Assembly: GCF_905147045.1 (NCBI RefSeq)
Contig: NC_065891.1
Location: 14,331,001 to 14,395,000, forward strand
Direction: 5' to 3'
Length of the DNA: 64,000 bases
Source of the DNA: Nymphalis io
Lineage: Eukaryota; Arthropoda; Insecta; Lepidoptera; Nymphalidae
Made by a program: the position numbers and the translations under genes. Below, one piece after another: positions 33,444 through 44,980 of the stretch. A model generated the notes under the pieces. It searched no databases. It was not told the origin of the DNA and saw nothing but the letters and a program-made list of their open reading frames with translations. Position 1 is the first letter of the stretch; every line of letters begins with the position of its first letter.

Positions 33444-33740
33444 TGTGAAGCCGAGATGGCCTAGTGGTTAGAACGCATCTTAACCGATGATAGTGGGTTC
33501 AAACCCGGGCAAGCACCACTGAATTTTCATGTGCTTAATTTGTGTTTATAATTCATCTCGTGCTTGACGGTGAAGGAAAACATCGCGAGGAAACCTGCAT
33601 GTGTCTAATTTCAATGAAATTATGCCACATGTGTATTTTACCAACCCGCATTGGAGCAGCGTGGTGGAATAAGCTCAAACCTTCTCCTCAAAAGGGAGAG
33701 GAGGCCTTAGCCCAGCAGTGGGACATTAACAGGCTGTTAC
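33444..33740 (+). mobile_element. SINE-B copy, full length with 12-bp duplication
   Basis: Head GCCGAGATGGCCTAGTGG and GTGGGTTCAAACCCGGGC, body, end GACATTAACAGGCTGTTAC. TAGACGTGTTGT flanks it at 33432-33443 and 33741-33752. Three or four bases are missing after AGAACGC. It is among the youngest-looking copies. The 78-codon frame here is a SINE translation. Confidence 0.96.
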
Positions 33741-33752
33741 TAGACGTGTTGT

Positions 33753-36700
33753 CCGGGGTTTGGTGTATATTATTTTGAATTTATTTTAATGTTATTTTAA
33801 TGTGCTTGCATTTTTATTACCATGCATTATCATAATTTACGTTTCAGGATAAAAAATCAATAGCGATGTGGTATTCATTTGCAATATAAATGTTGGTATG
33901 CTTTTGACGTCGTCGAGTCCATATGACTTATTGATTAACTCGGAATGTGTGCCGGTTGACTTCCTTGCAGATATTAGCTGTTTTCATAAAAACGATTTCA
34001 ATGTGTGCATTTTATTCGATACATACATATTTTTTCACGCCGTTTTCCGTGAACACTGATCACGAATCTTTAGAATAACTAAACACGTAGCCGGAGACCT
34101 GCATTGTACGTTTAACCAATGTTGATATTTAACGTGATCATTTAATTGAAAAAAATCAGCTTGTATTGTGTATGAGCCTACATTTATGTAGAGTAACATT
34201 TTCTTTGTCAATTGTAATCGCAATTCTGAATGTAGTGAGGTGTGTGAAGCACAATGGAGCTGATTGCTCGGAGCGTAGTCATCATTATTGCGCTGAGCCC
34301 CCGTTGCTGGTTCGTTACAATGATATCGCGCTTATAGCCGTCATTACGCAATTTTTACTTTATTATAAAAAAACCTTATAAGCTATAAAATGAACGTCTA
34401 CCAACGTTATTATTTTAATGTTTACTGTTATGTTGTAATGAAGTTAACTTTAAAGTCCCTTGTATTTAGTGTAACAAATATGTTTTTATATTAAGAATGA
34501 TAGAATTATATTTTCATATTCAAAACTGTCAGAATTCACAAACGAATTCTTCAGATAAAACTTAACCGGAGATTGAACAATCCTTGAATCTTACATGAAA
34601 AAGGAATAAGCGCATTCTTTTAATATTCCTTTTAAAATGTTTGGTATATATAATAGTTTTATTCTCGGAATGTTATTATATAATAAACGGTATTCTACGC
34701 CTTACTAAAATAATTTGAATTTTTTGTTATGCTCTTGCCGTTTATAGAAATAAATATAATTGAAATGCGTAACTTTTCATTTCGTTTTTAACTTTTTAAT
34801 GGTTCCTTGTAAGTTTAAGTTAGAATTCAAATTTGATGTATTTATAGAAATATGATAACTATTCAAAAATATATAAATAAATAAATTAATTAAAAATATA
34901 TAAATCGTTATCACTAATCATGAAATCTAGTAAAGAACAACTGCATTGAAATTTCATTAAAATCAATCAATTCATAAATCAAACATAATAACAAGAAATT
35001 TCTTGATAAAATTTTTTGTTAAAAAAGCGTTACAGTTGGAACATCATACATTATTTATTTGCAACATGTTGCAAATTGTTAACAAAATTCGCCAATTATT
35101 TTAGCAGTAATGAAACGACGACCTTATTATTATCATTATGCTATTACAGTAATAAGTTTAAAACAAAATAAATACAGAATTCACGTGCTTCTGAAATTAC
35201 CTCAATTAATTTAATCATATCTCAAACGTGATTACAGCAGACCTTAATGTCGTTGCATGGAGGAATGAATTTTCATAAAAATCTTCATTACTTGAATATT
35301 TCTACGTTTGCAAAACCATCGTATATAATATTATACACATACATAGGTATGTATGTATACGATTCAGATGTCTGTGAAGACTTAATTAGGAATGAACAAG
35401 GAATGGCTAGAATTTGCAGCAATATAATGACGTGTATTATATTATATTATATTATGAAATTAATTGTGATTGTCATATGTTTCGTTGTCTTTTGGTTAGC
35501 TAGCACGGCTGCAGATTTGGAAAACCTGTGTTCAATTTGAGTATCGGATTTACTCTACCGTTCCATAGTCTTTAAAGTATTTTAACACATTTTGCTTTAT
35601 TATCTGTACCAGCTTGTGCTTGGCGGTGATAGGAATTAGTCGGAAGGACAACACCTAAATAAAGATTGCTGCTGCTTTTCAATTTCTTGAGGGACCGTCG
35701 AAATGCTTATTTTATGTTAATTCGGAATTTAAGTTGTACTATCGTCCTTAGTTTTAAATGTGTATTAATAAGTTCCTTCGTACCATTAAATATATTTTTA
35801 TAACATAAAGTACATATAAAACGTTATATATTAAAATAGAAGACGAATAGAATTTAAATACTTGTTCTGCAAAAAAGTTCAATCAATTGAGGATTAACTT
35901 GTCAATTTGGTGGAATTTATTCGGTCTGGGATAATGAGTTACCCGTAATACGGATTTACAAAAGGGTATACGCAAACCGCAACAGACTAAGAACTGCGTG
36001 CGACAGTGCGATAATTCTGATGCTGTAAGAACACATTTCATTGTATGCCCCGAAGCTGCCAATGTCAATATCGGCAACTAGAAACAAGAAAAACTTATGT
36101 TTAATATAAACGTCATTGATGGGATATAAGTTTCTTATATATGGTTTAACTCATGTGTATTCCGGTAAAATATGCAGTCTATCTTATACATTAAAATATG
36201 TGCAAGCGATCCCTTGACGTATCACTTTAACAGAGAAAAAAAACCTATGACATTATCTTAAACAAAAATTCAAATCTCCGTAAGAAACACTCACGTCAAA
36301 CCATTTTTACGTTTCTGCGTGAAGATAAACGAACTAACGCACCTTCACATTTATAATATAAGCAGGCAATTAATATGGCAACGTTGCACGTCTGTTCTTT
36401 AAAAAGCACGTAAAATCGCTTTTCCTACGCCTGAATTCTCTATTGTTCGTGTCTATCATACAACCACAACCAACCACCAACCACCACATAACAAATAGGT
36501 AAAGCCTATGTACACTATAGTATCTTCTAAGCCACTGCATAGAAGCTATACATAGCTCACTAGCTAATTTCCGTTTAAATCTAATAGAAGGATATTATCA
36601 GAGATGACAAAAATACAACGAGTGACGAACTGATTATGAAAATATGATTGGTCAATTTATGTCATAAACTATCTAATTCTCTCTACATATTAATATGTTT

Positions 36701-37287
36701 ATTCTGCTTAGTTTTATATTCAAACATAATTTCTCTAATCTAAGCAAAATATACTTTATTAAAGTATGCTCCTACAAGCTTTTACAAATAATTTACTTAT
36801 GTGACAAGATTAAATTAAATTTATAATTACCATCAGGGCCAAAAATCTTATTTATTACATTTGATCACTAAATAAATAATACCACATTAGTATGATAGTT
36901 TAAGCCAAAAACATAAATAAATAATTATAAATTAAGAAAAAATGTCGCCACTAATTGGCGTACAGCTGATAGAGTAATTCATATTAACTATTTCGACTTT
37001 CATTTAAAGAGTTTGATGATTTGATTACAAAGTCATCGCCATCTGTCGCTCGTGTGTAAAACGTCTAAATTTTCTTTAAAGCAAAATTTTAAATGAATTA
37101 TTCACAATCCACGTACGAATAACATACGAATTTATTTTTGAAACACATTTCTTGAAATTCTCACGTTTCTTTCTATCGAATTATTTGTGTGTGCTGATAT
37201 AAGCTAGCTGAGACTGCACCATACGGGCTATAATGGATGTGGACTTAACCCGACAATGAAATATTATATTATATATTTTTCCCGTTA
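33753..37287. other. Long stretch without recognised gene
   Basis: Mostly AT-rich and repeat-poor. At 34250-34330 a GC-richer patch has CACAATGGAG (good start context) opening 27 codons that end in TAG. ORFs at 33868-34059 and 35247-35540 show no motif. A SINE-C fragment lies at 36395-36458 (listed separately). CAACCACAACCAACCACCAA at about 36459-36478 is low complexity. Confidence 0.45.
36395..36458 (+). mobile_element. SINE-C fragment
   Basis: TTTAAAAAGCACGTAAAATC, then TCCTACGCCTGAATTCTCT and GTTCGTGTC match the centre of SINE-C (AAAGCACG.AAAGCCG.TGGTCCTGCGC). Confidence 0.5.
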
Positions 37288-37365
37288 TAGGGCTTAGCTC
37301 ACTTTGGTGCCGCCCATTCACTAGTTACGATATCGCCAGATAGCAATATTGAATACTGTTGTATA
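37288..37365 (+). mobile_element. SINE-A 5' fragment
   Basis: ATAGGGCTTAGCTCACTTTG, TGCCGCCCATTCACTAGTTA and CAATATTGAATACTGTTGT match the first 80 bp of SINE-A with many changes. Confidence 0.55.
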
Positions 37366-37544
37366 TACAAATAATCGGATCTCAAAAATATCATGTGGTT
37401 TTTGTATATCAGAATAATTAAGTTATAGTGTTTTTTATATGAATTTTATGAGTCTTGTCATGCAATAAAGCAATTTCATTTACGTAGAAATAAAAACTTT
37501 CAGTGAACTTGTACAAATAAATAAATGATCAATTCGCTATCATT

Positions 37545-37648
37545 TTTTTATGAACCGGTGGAAATTGATGCAAGTCCATCCATTCGCCAGTATTTGTCGA
37601 AGGTGATCAATTCGTTTGTAAGTCTGCCTTCCTAAAATAAATTAAAAA
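37545..37648 (+). mobile_element. Possible SINE-A 3' fragment
   Basis: Ends GTCTGCCTTCCTAAAATAAA, like the SINE-A end CCGCCTTCCTATTCTATAAA. The upstream part is too diverged to be sure. Confidence 0.35.
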
Positions 37649-37702
37649 ACTTATATTTTGTGATTAATAAATTACATTAAAAAAGTATCAATCTGTATAC
37701 AG

Positions 37703-37775
37703 CTCGGCTAAGGCCTTACTTTTTAGGAAAAGGTTTAGACCTTATTCCACAACGCAATAGAGGTTGGTGAATTTT
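37703..37775 (-). mobile_element. SINE-B 3' fragment
   Basis: Minus strand GGCTAAGGCCTTACTTTTTA, GAAAAGGTTTAGACCTTATT and CCACAACGC are the SINE-B 3' part in reversed order. Confidence 0.6.
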
Positions 37776-38454
37776 ATTCATGATATTTTTTATTCAAAGA
37801 AAGATACTGTTTTTTCTTATTCAGTATCCACAAGAATCAAGTTGTAACTACAAAACGAAAAACAACTTAACTTTACAAATATTTGTATTTGAATTATTGC
37901 TTAAAAAGGAAATTTAAATTGCAAAATAAAATTATGTTTGTGTTCAAACATTTTATATAACTTTGTGTTGCAAGTCCTGAGAAGAACGGTATAATTATGG
38001 TCTGTATAATACTAGTATTGAGGGATGCTTTTTATTTCTCAGCGTGGAAATGAAACCGAGTGGAGGTGTGACTTAAGAAAGTGGAGTTGACATAATTGTG
38101 TCGCTGCTTGACGCTGGCTAAGAAAATCGCAGCATAATTGAATTCTACGACGAGCTCACAATACTTAGGAAATGAAAGTCTTCCTTGAACGAAGCTACAA
38201 GAAATAATACTTTTGTTATTTTAAACTTACATAACCGTACAATACTACTGTACTATATGTGTTGTTTTAGTTATATTATAGACTGTGAATTATTTATGAT
38301 TAACTGAATCTTAACCGAGTTCAAATCACGTACAGCATCAATGTGGTTTCATGTGTTAAATTCTAATTATAAATGCAAATGTGAGTTTTTTTTAAACGGT
38401 TTCTCGTCTTAAATACTTAACATTATGAAATTGCATACACGTTATCTAGAGATA
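37776..38454. other. Stretch without recognised gene
   Basis: AT-rich. No feature recognised. Confidence 0.4.
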
Positions 38455-38520
38455 TGAAAAGGACATAGGGTACCTCCCCCTTCCCTACAGGCGAGCGAGG
38501 CTCGGTTGGAAACTAGTATA
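38455..38520 (+). repeat. Family F 3' fragment
   Basis: GAAAAGGACATAGGGTACCT then CGAGCGAGGCTCGGTTGGAA and ACTAGTA resemble the end of the dispersed lepidopteran repeat (AAGGACATAGGCTACC...GAAGCCGCGGGCAACTAG). Confidence 0.45.
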
Positions 38521-38521
38521 T

Positions 38522-38600
38522 TGAATAACTCATCTCGGCGGTGAAGGAAAACGTCGCGAAGAAGGCTGCATGAGTCTAAAAATCATTTCGTCAAATGTCA
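38522..38600 (+). mobile_element. SINE-B central fragment
   Basis: AACTCATCTCGGCGGTGAAG then GAAAACGTCGCGAAGAAGGC and TGCATGAGTCTA match the SINE-B body. Confidence 0.6.
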
Positions 38601-38756
38601 AATATTGATGGAATTAATAATCCTTTGCAAACTCATTGTGTGTATGTAATTTAACCCGTTTTTTATGTAATATAAATATGTCTATTTACAATCATTATTT
38701 TTTATTTTGATCTATAATATGTATAACTAAAATAATATCTATAACTGTACTAGTTA

Positions 38757-38925
38757 CTCAAAATTCAAACAACAAAACTTTGTACTCATTTATATTTCCG
38801 GTTTAAAGATTGAGTGAGCAATTGTAATTACATTATACAGAAGCGGCATTACATCTTAGATACCACGGTTGGAACCCATTGTTATAAGTAATTGTAAATA
38901 TTTTTATCAGCGCTAATGTTAATAG
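38757..38925 (+). mobile_element. SINE-A relic
   Basis: TTTCCGGTTTAAAGATTGAG, GAGCAATTGTAATTACATTA and CATCTTAGATACCACGGTTG follow SINE-A order without intact ends. Confidence 0.55.
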
Positions 38926-39042
38926 CTAAGATCGCAATTGCTTGTTTGATAGAATAAGTTCAAGTTAACATAGGACCAATGTGTGAAATTCGGAAAAGTA
39001 CTAAGTTAAATTCGTGTTTATAAATAAGCCCATATTTTTCGT

Positions 39043-39130
39043 AACTCGCAGTGAAGCAATGTGGTGGAATAGACGGAAAATTTTCCTAAAGAGGAACTTT
39101 GCCCGGTGGTGTGAAATTTGTGAACTGTTA
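39043..39130 (+). mobile_element. SINE-B 3' fragment
   Basis: GAAGCAATGTGGTGGAATAG, AGAGGAACTTTGCCCGGTGG and GTGAACTGTTATT match the SINE-B end with many changes. Confidence 0.5.
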
Positions 39131-39617
39131 TTTTTAATTTTTAATATCAGCCGTTCGCCATTTTGCCTTTCCGTTGTGAAATAAAAAATAAGTAATACTT
39201 TTTCAAGTACAAAACACATTAAGGGAAAAAAACTCCAGAAACAAAATTAAAATGGAAGTAATAAAGATGTTAGCCTACAAGGGTCGCAGGGATGATGAAC
39301 GGGTCGGCGTTTTATTTACAGACAACATTGACCTCAATTTATGTAGATTACTCTCCGCACACGCTGACCGATATTACTCGAACTTTATGGACTACACTTG
39401 CCTTATATGAGTCGGGTTTATAAATAATGCGCTATTACAGTAGAAACATTATAATAATAAAACTTTAAATATCGTCTCCTTATCGTTATTATCTATATTA
39501 ATATTATAAACCTGAAGATAAGATAAAAAGCCTCGATTAGGTTGAACGCGTTCATCTCGAGATCTGTCAGCCCAATTAAAATAGATTTTTTTGTTATACA
39601 AACATATAAATATTTAA

Positions 39618-39857
39618 TATTCTACCGCAAAACAGCAGTACTTGGTATTGTTGTGTTCCGGTTTGAAGGGTGAGTGAGCCAGTGTAATTACAGGCACAAG
39701 GGACATAACATCTTAGTTCCCAAGGTTGGTGGCGCATTGGTGATGTAAGCGATGGTTAACATTTCTTACAATACCAATGTCTAAGGGCGTTTGGTGACCA
39801 CTTAGCATCAGGTGGCCCATATGCTCGTCCGCCTTCCTATTCTATAAAAAAAAAAAA
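39618..39857 (+). mobile_element. SINE-A copy, 5'-truncated, young
   Basis: Starts inside the family at ATATTCTACCGCAAAACAGC and is then almost identical to the common sequence through CATCAGGTGGCCCATATGC and a poly(A). One base is added in GGGCGTTTGGTGACC. Target duplication not clear. Confidence 0.92.
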
Positions 39858-40049
39858 TTAAGTACATTGTGCTACAACTAACGGAGGTGAATCTAATAAT
39901 ATTGTCTGGATTTTATAAGTTTTTGAGCAAAATTTTGGGGTTAAATTCGAGTGTACCATTCGAGTGAAATATATCTGATGTCGTGTAGTTCGATAATATT
40001 TTCGTTGGAGTATTTAGTTTGATTATATTTTCGTAATAAAACAATGGAA

Positions 40050-40252
40050 CTATACTTCTACCATGTACATTTGTAATGATTGTTTGACTTTTTTCCCCTC
40101 TATATAATACTGTTTGATGTGGTTTCGTTTCAAGATGTCTCTGTAGGAGTCATCGGGCAAAGTTAATGCCATTACTGCGGTCGGCACAAAGGGTTTCATT
40201 ACTCGTCCAATCTCGTTGAGACGCCGTAGCCGTCTGTAGTTGTCCTTAGTCT
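40050..40252 (-). other. Candidate terminal exon, family unknown
   Basis: The minus strand has a pyrimidine-rich tract (TTTTTTTCTTTTTAATTCTT, about 40268-40287) and CATCACAG/AG, an acceptor-like site. An open frame of 66 codons then ends in TAG (40050-40052). The frame is rich in charged residues, for example NYRRLRRLNEIGRVMKPFVP and LPDDSYRDILKRN, and is GC-richer than its flanks. No SINE similarity. I do not recognise the protein. It could be a last exon, a decayed transposon frame or chance. Confidence 0.3.
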
Positions 40253-41011
40253 CTGTGATGTTGATCCAAGAATTAAAAAGAAAAAAATAATTATTTAGAG
40301 TTCTAAGATCTTTTTATACGAGATAATCCATTTGTTTTGAGTGTTACGTACATATTTTCAGCCAAAACTTAATGGCTTCAACGATGTTGTGTTAAGAGGA
40401 TAACACGCTATAAATATTCTAAAGCGCGTGTAAGCCTTTGTTATGTTTTTTTAGTTGAAAAATGTTCTGTTATATCGAAGAACTAGTTATTACTATTTTA
40501 ATAAAAAATACACTTTCTATACTCAAATAATATTATCTTATATATCTTTTAAGCACTATGATGATAATCAGTCATCGCGATGATATAATGTCACTCGGTT
40601 GAACAGACACCAACTTTTTTAGATGATAATAAAAATAGTACCAATACTTTATGATGCACCAAAATGAAGAAAAATAATTTAATAAAAATATACATATATA
40701 CGTTCATATAACAAAGTCTTAATACAATAATAGTATATCAAAAAATTATAGCCTTAGGTTATATTGTTTTACAATTGTTAGTTTATTTATTTGCTTAATT
40801 TTTTCTCTTATTATTTTCTTTATGTGTATCTATGTAATTAAGTGTATTGTTTGTAATAAAAATAAATAATTATCATTATAATAATAAGTAAATGGTAATA
40901 TGAAAGAGTAAGATGTAGATACAATTGTATCCAGAGCTTCAGTGACTGCGAACCCACATCGAGCGTCTATTGAGACTAACGACATTTTCTGAAATCCAAG
41001 CACCTCAATAG

Positions 41012-41095
41012 AGTGCTCTTAATGTGATCGAGATGGATGTGACCGGAGATATTAACTATCTAGGGAGTCAAGGGGATGAGATCTCGACGGTAGTC
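41012..41095 (+). pseudogene. Possible LINE thumb-region relic
   Basis: A plus-strand frame reads DINYLGSQGDEISTVV and ends in TAA. It resembles the 'YLGSxxxxDGxIxxxV' word after the palm of RTE-like reverse transcriptases. The flanks are degenerate. Weak. Confidence 0.25.
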
Positions 41096-41276
41096 TAAAC
41101 AGATAATAATTCACGCGAAAAACATATATATTAGAAATATTGTAGTTATAAACCGCAAATAGAAAACAATCATCACATAGACATTGCTTCGCGTTACTCG
41201 ATGTTCACTATAGAACAGACCAACGATCACCTACTTAAAAATCTCTTAAGACTTTTTACCCAGCCTTTATAACATT

Positions 41277-41560
41277 GGTAGGGCTTTGTACAAGTTCGTC
41301 TGGGTAGGTACCACCCACTCATCAGATATTCTACCGCTAAACAGCAGTACTTGATATTGTTGTGTTCCGGTTTGAAGGGTGATTTTGAGTGTAATTACAG
41401 CCACAAGGGACATAAAATCTTAGTTCCCAAGGTTGGTGGCGCATTGGCTATGTAAGCGATGATTGACATTTCTTACAATTCCAATGTCTAAAGGCGTGTG
41501 GTGACCACTTACCATCAGGTGGCCCATATGCTCGTCCGCCTTCCTATTCTATATAAAAAA
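41277..41560 (+). mobile_element. SINE-A copy with 8-bp duplication
   Basis: Starts GGTAGGGCTTTGTAC and ends TTCCTATTCTATATAAAAAA. ATAACATT flanks it exactly (41269-41276 and 41561-41568). A few bases around GAGTGAGCCAGTG are altered to GATTTTGAGTG. Confidence 0.94.
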
Positions 41561-41859
41561 ATAACATTACAAGAACTAGTAATCATAATAATTTTAATTA
41601 ATATTTTACCAACTATAATAATATTGTGACCATTTATAGTGGAAGTTGGTTATACAGTATACACAAAATTACTGTAAAAACATTATAAATCAAAATATAG
41701 TAAATAAAATTTATTACATTACAATAAACAAGACAATACAGTTAATTTTATTTAATTATAAAAGAAATAGTAAAATTTTACTAAAGAATCTGCGTTGTCA
41801 ACAGATCAAGCTTGAATTAACTGCATGTAATATTTTCGCTGCTAAAATAATATCATCTT

Positions 41860-41910
41860 GCCTCTTGAGATCAAGGTCTGGAGCTTATTCCACCACACTG
41901 CTCCAAAGGT
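41860..41910 (-). mobile_element. SINE-B fragment
   Basis: GGTCTGGAGCTTATTCCACC and ACACTGCTCC are the minus strand of the SINE-B 3' half. Confidence 0.6.
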
Positions 41911-41936
41911 TAAAGGTAGAACTTATGTGCTTTTTT

Positions 41937-42061
41937 ATAGTATAGCTAGGCGGACGAGCATAATATAGTAAATGGTTACCAAATCCCATAGACATTGGCA
42001 TTGTAAGAAATATTAACCCTCGCTTACATCGCCAATGCGCCAATATTATGTCTTGTGCCTA
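41937..42061 (-). mobile_element. SINE-A 3' half
   Basis: AGGCGGACGAGCATAATATA, CATAGACATTGGCATTGTAA, CGCTTACATCGCCAATGCGC then GTCTTGTGCCT follow minus-strand SINE-A. The 18-nt 3' motif and the 5' half are lost. Confidence 0.75.
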
Positions 42062-42164
42062 GAAGTACTAAGCTATAAGTTAGGTTTCGAAGGCATGTGG
42101 GGCTTTGATAAACTGTTAATTTTTTTTAATATAACGTAACAAAATTCTACACTTACTAACATCT

Positions 42165-42434
42165 TTAAGTCAACGAGTCTTTCATACTATTACTAGTAAC
42201 AAAGAACGTTCCTATAAATTTATGAAAATGCACAGATTCGATATATTTCTTCCATATGGATTCATAATACCGCAGGGTGGGTGCGCCATAAATCAGCTCG
42301 GCAGCAATCTCCCTGTTCCCGGTTCTTACTCCCGGCGCGGGTTCGTTCACGCGAGTGATATATCGCAGGTGAGCTGTCTGGAGGATTAAAAGAACATCAA
42401 TAGACATTGAAACTAAGCGACCAATCCTTTGCAA
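42165..42434 (-). other. Candidate exon region, family unknown
   Basis: An 89-codon minus frame with a real ATG at 42432-42434. Inside it is a pyrimidine-rich acceptor GTTCTTTTAATCCTCCAG (ending 42378) and, 48 nt on, a donor-like GGGA/GTAAGA (intron from 42329). The enclosed piece reads TAHLRYITRVNEPAPG, and the frame stays open past it through GNREIAAELIYGAPTLRYYE. GC-rich against AT-rich flanks and not repeat-derived. Either a 48-nt exon, a longer exon or a relic ORF. Unrecognised family. Confidence 0.3.
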
Positions 42435-42599
42435 TGCTTAATATCCGGTTTGCAGTAATCTTTTGTTATTTCTTATAATGATACAACGTTGCTGGCATGT
42501 AAATATAATGGTTGCTATTTTTGACAGAAAAGTAAAGTGACAGCTGACCTGCATTCCTATTACAAATAAATAAATAAAATAATTCTTCGGGTAACTGTT

Positions 42600-42894
42600 G
42601 GTAGGGCTTTGTCCAAGTTCGTTTGGGTAGGTACCACCCACACCCCAGATAATCTACCGCAAAACTGCAGTACTTATTATTCATTGTTGTGTTCCGGTTT
42701 GAAGGGTGAGTGAGCCAGTGTAATTACAGGCACAAAGGAGATAACATCTTAGTTCCCAAGGTTGGTGGCGTATTGGCGATGTAAGCGATGGTTAATATTT
42801 CTTTCAATACCAATGTCTATGGGCGGTGGTAACCACTTACCATCAGGTGGCATATTAGTTCGTCCGCCTACCTATTCTATAAAAAAAAAACTTT
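42600..42894 (+). mobile_element. SINE-A copy with 8-bp duplication
   Basis: From GGTAGGGCTTTGTCC to CGCCTACCTATTCTATAAAA. TAACTGTT occurs at 42592-42599 and 42895-42902, a likely target duplication. CACACCCCAGATAATC replaces the common CACTCATCAGATATTC. Two minus frames over it are artefacts. Confidence 0.93.
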
Positions 42895-43100
42895 TAACTG
42901 TTTTATTATAGCAAATGAAATTATAAAAAAATATTTTTATTGGACAATTACAATAAGTACTATCTTCTATCTACTTTATTGGATAAATACAAGCAAAATT
43001 ATACTGATATTGTATTAATAGCCATATTTACACATATAATAGAATTTACATTGTTAAGTTTTATTAACATACCCTTGTTATTGCTTTTTTTGCTTTGATT

Positions 43101-43504
43101 GTGAATGTCAAAGCATTGTCAAAGCATGTCAATTAACACGATTAATTACATGAAATACAAATGATTGAGTATTTTAGATATATATACTTTATTATCATGT
43201 AATTTATTTAAAGTTCTAAAAATTAATTTAGTTTTTTTACGAAATAATAGAGGAAACTCGATGCACAACGCTTACTGTTTAGACAAAAACAACTGTCACT
43301 CAAAATTTAAAAAATTTGTGAATGCTTAACACGATTATTTACATGAAATACAAATGATTGAGTATTTTAGATATATATACTTTATTATCATGTAATTTAT
43401 TTAAAGTTCTAAAAATTAATTTAGTTTTTTTACGAAATAATAGAGGAAACTCGATGCACAACGCTTACTGTTTAGACAAAAACAACTGTCACTCAAAATT
43501 TAAA
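43101..43504 (+). repeat. Recent tandem duplication, about 180-bp units
   Basis: 43133-43311 and 43326-43504 are the same 179 bp at an offset of 193, with one visible difference (A at 43145, T at 43338). The shared GTGAATG words at 43101 and 43318 suggest that the original unit was longer and that about 24 bp with CAAAGCATTGTCAAAGCATG was lost from copy two. The content is AT-rich and unrelated to the SINEs. The 79-codon frame at 43358-43597 exists only because of this copy. Confidence 0.95.
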
Positions 43505-43744
43505 TACATACATTACAGACATGTCCTTATACGAATCTATAACTACTTATACGAATGTCATAATTGGATCAGCTTATTTATATATACATATCTATAGTCC
43601 TCCTCATCGATTTCGATGACGGCGACCCTAAAAATTAATTGTTATTTCTAGCATGAGCCTTAATGTGGCTCCCTAGACTAAATTTGGTTTTAAAAACCCT
43701 ACGAAACGTGTTACAATACAATTGGCCCACAGAGTTGTATGTGT

Positions 43745-44130
43745 ATGTGTAAATTAGAGTCATCTGCGCGTGAACTTTTTTATAGTGGATAAGCGGTTGC
43801 GCGGGTGCAGATCCACTTCACTCGTCCCTACACATGTGCTCCGATGGTCCGGTAAACCGGAACGATCGGCAGTAGTCGGGATGCAGTGGAAAGGCCATAT
43901 GTATGTATATGATGGACTCTGACAAATGCCCTTCAGGTTTTCCACGTTACCTTTTTATTTTTCGGGAGCCACTGATAACTAACTCACAGATGTTCTTGAA
44001 TTAGTCCCCTTCTTTAGGTTTAGCCCACTAACGTGGTTGCCCGGGGTGTGGCCGCTGTGACTACAGCTTCTTGGAGCCACTAAAGAAGAGATCGTGGAGG
44101 TTAATAATAATTGCGAACACTCCACTACAC
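43745..44130. repeat. GC-rich block, likely unclassified repeat
   Basis: Sharp rise in GC content from GCGGTTGCGCGGGTGCAGAT (43792 on) to GGTTGCCCGGGGTGTGGCCG (44035 on) and CGTGGAGG. A minus frame reads TADRSGLPDHRSTCVGTSEV. It looks like part of a transposon UTR or ORF start rather than a host exon, but I cannot assign it. Confidence 0.35.
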
Positions 44131-44722
44131 CCCATATACACATATATACATAGTCTTTATATAAGATAGTATACCTTTCAAATATTAAAAGTTTTGTTCA
44201 AAAAGGTGCCCTAGTTCCAGAGATTACTTATCGAATATACACAACTACGTACGTTTACGAAGGTAAACTACGAACTTCAAAACTCGGGCTCTTATTAATA
44301 ATACCTTAATAGAAAAGCCCTATTAATTTCTACTGTCCTAATTCAGTATTTGATCCCTTCGGTGTTTGCAGCCTTATAAACTATCTACTAGAACAACGAG
44401 CAATTCGATCTACATTATAGTTATAAATAACACAAAGGTTAATAATACAAATTACTCGTAGTTATCTGCAATATATCGAAGCCAAAGTAGATTTTAGTGT
44501 ATTTGGTTACGGTGGCCGCTTATACCCGTGGGGTAAATTATAGGATAATTTGTTAGCGGCCAATAAAATATTTCCCAGGAGTAAATAAACAAAAGTATAC
44601 GTATAGTCCTTTATAAACTTGAACGATTACCGTACACGTTACTTATTAATGCCCAAAAACAATATAGAAATATGAAATGTAACAAGAGCTTAAAAAGTAA
44701 AAGCAAAGTGACAGCTTATAAG
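44131..44722. other. Stretch without recognised gene
   Basis: AT-rich, no recognisable element. Confidence 0.4.
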
Positions 44723-44980
44723 CGTCCCACTGCTGCGTGACGGCCTCATCTCCTTTTTAAGGAGAATGTATGAGGCTTACTACATCTCGTTGTTTTAATA
44801 TTAATCGGGTTGGTGGTTTCATGTGGCATAAATTCATCGGCCATATGTAGTTTCCTCATGATATTTTCCTTCACTGCCGAACACGAGATATTTTGTATCA
44901 TATACAAATATTGAGTACGTGCTTGCTCAGAACTCTGAATCATCGGTTAACATTCATAGCTTCTAATCATTGGACCACCG
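44723..44980 (-). mobile_element. SINE-B copy, old
   Basis: Minus-oriented: GCGTCCCACTGCTGCGTGAC, CGGGTTGGTGG, GTTTCCTCATGATATTTTCC, CTGCCGAACACGAGATA then AATCATCGGTTAACATTCAT and CATTGGACCACC. The B-box part is degraded (CTTGCTCAGAACTC). Confidence 0.85.

Noticed and set aside
34250..34330. ATG in good context with 27 hydrophobic-leaning codons, as a possible signal peptide exon
   Set aside because: It ends in TAG with no plausible donor, and nothing downstream continues it.
36459..36490. CRISPR-like or satellite array from repeated CAACCAC words
   Set aside because: It is a short low-complexity run without regular spacers, in what is clearly eukaryotic DNA.
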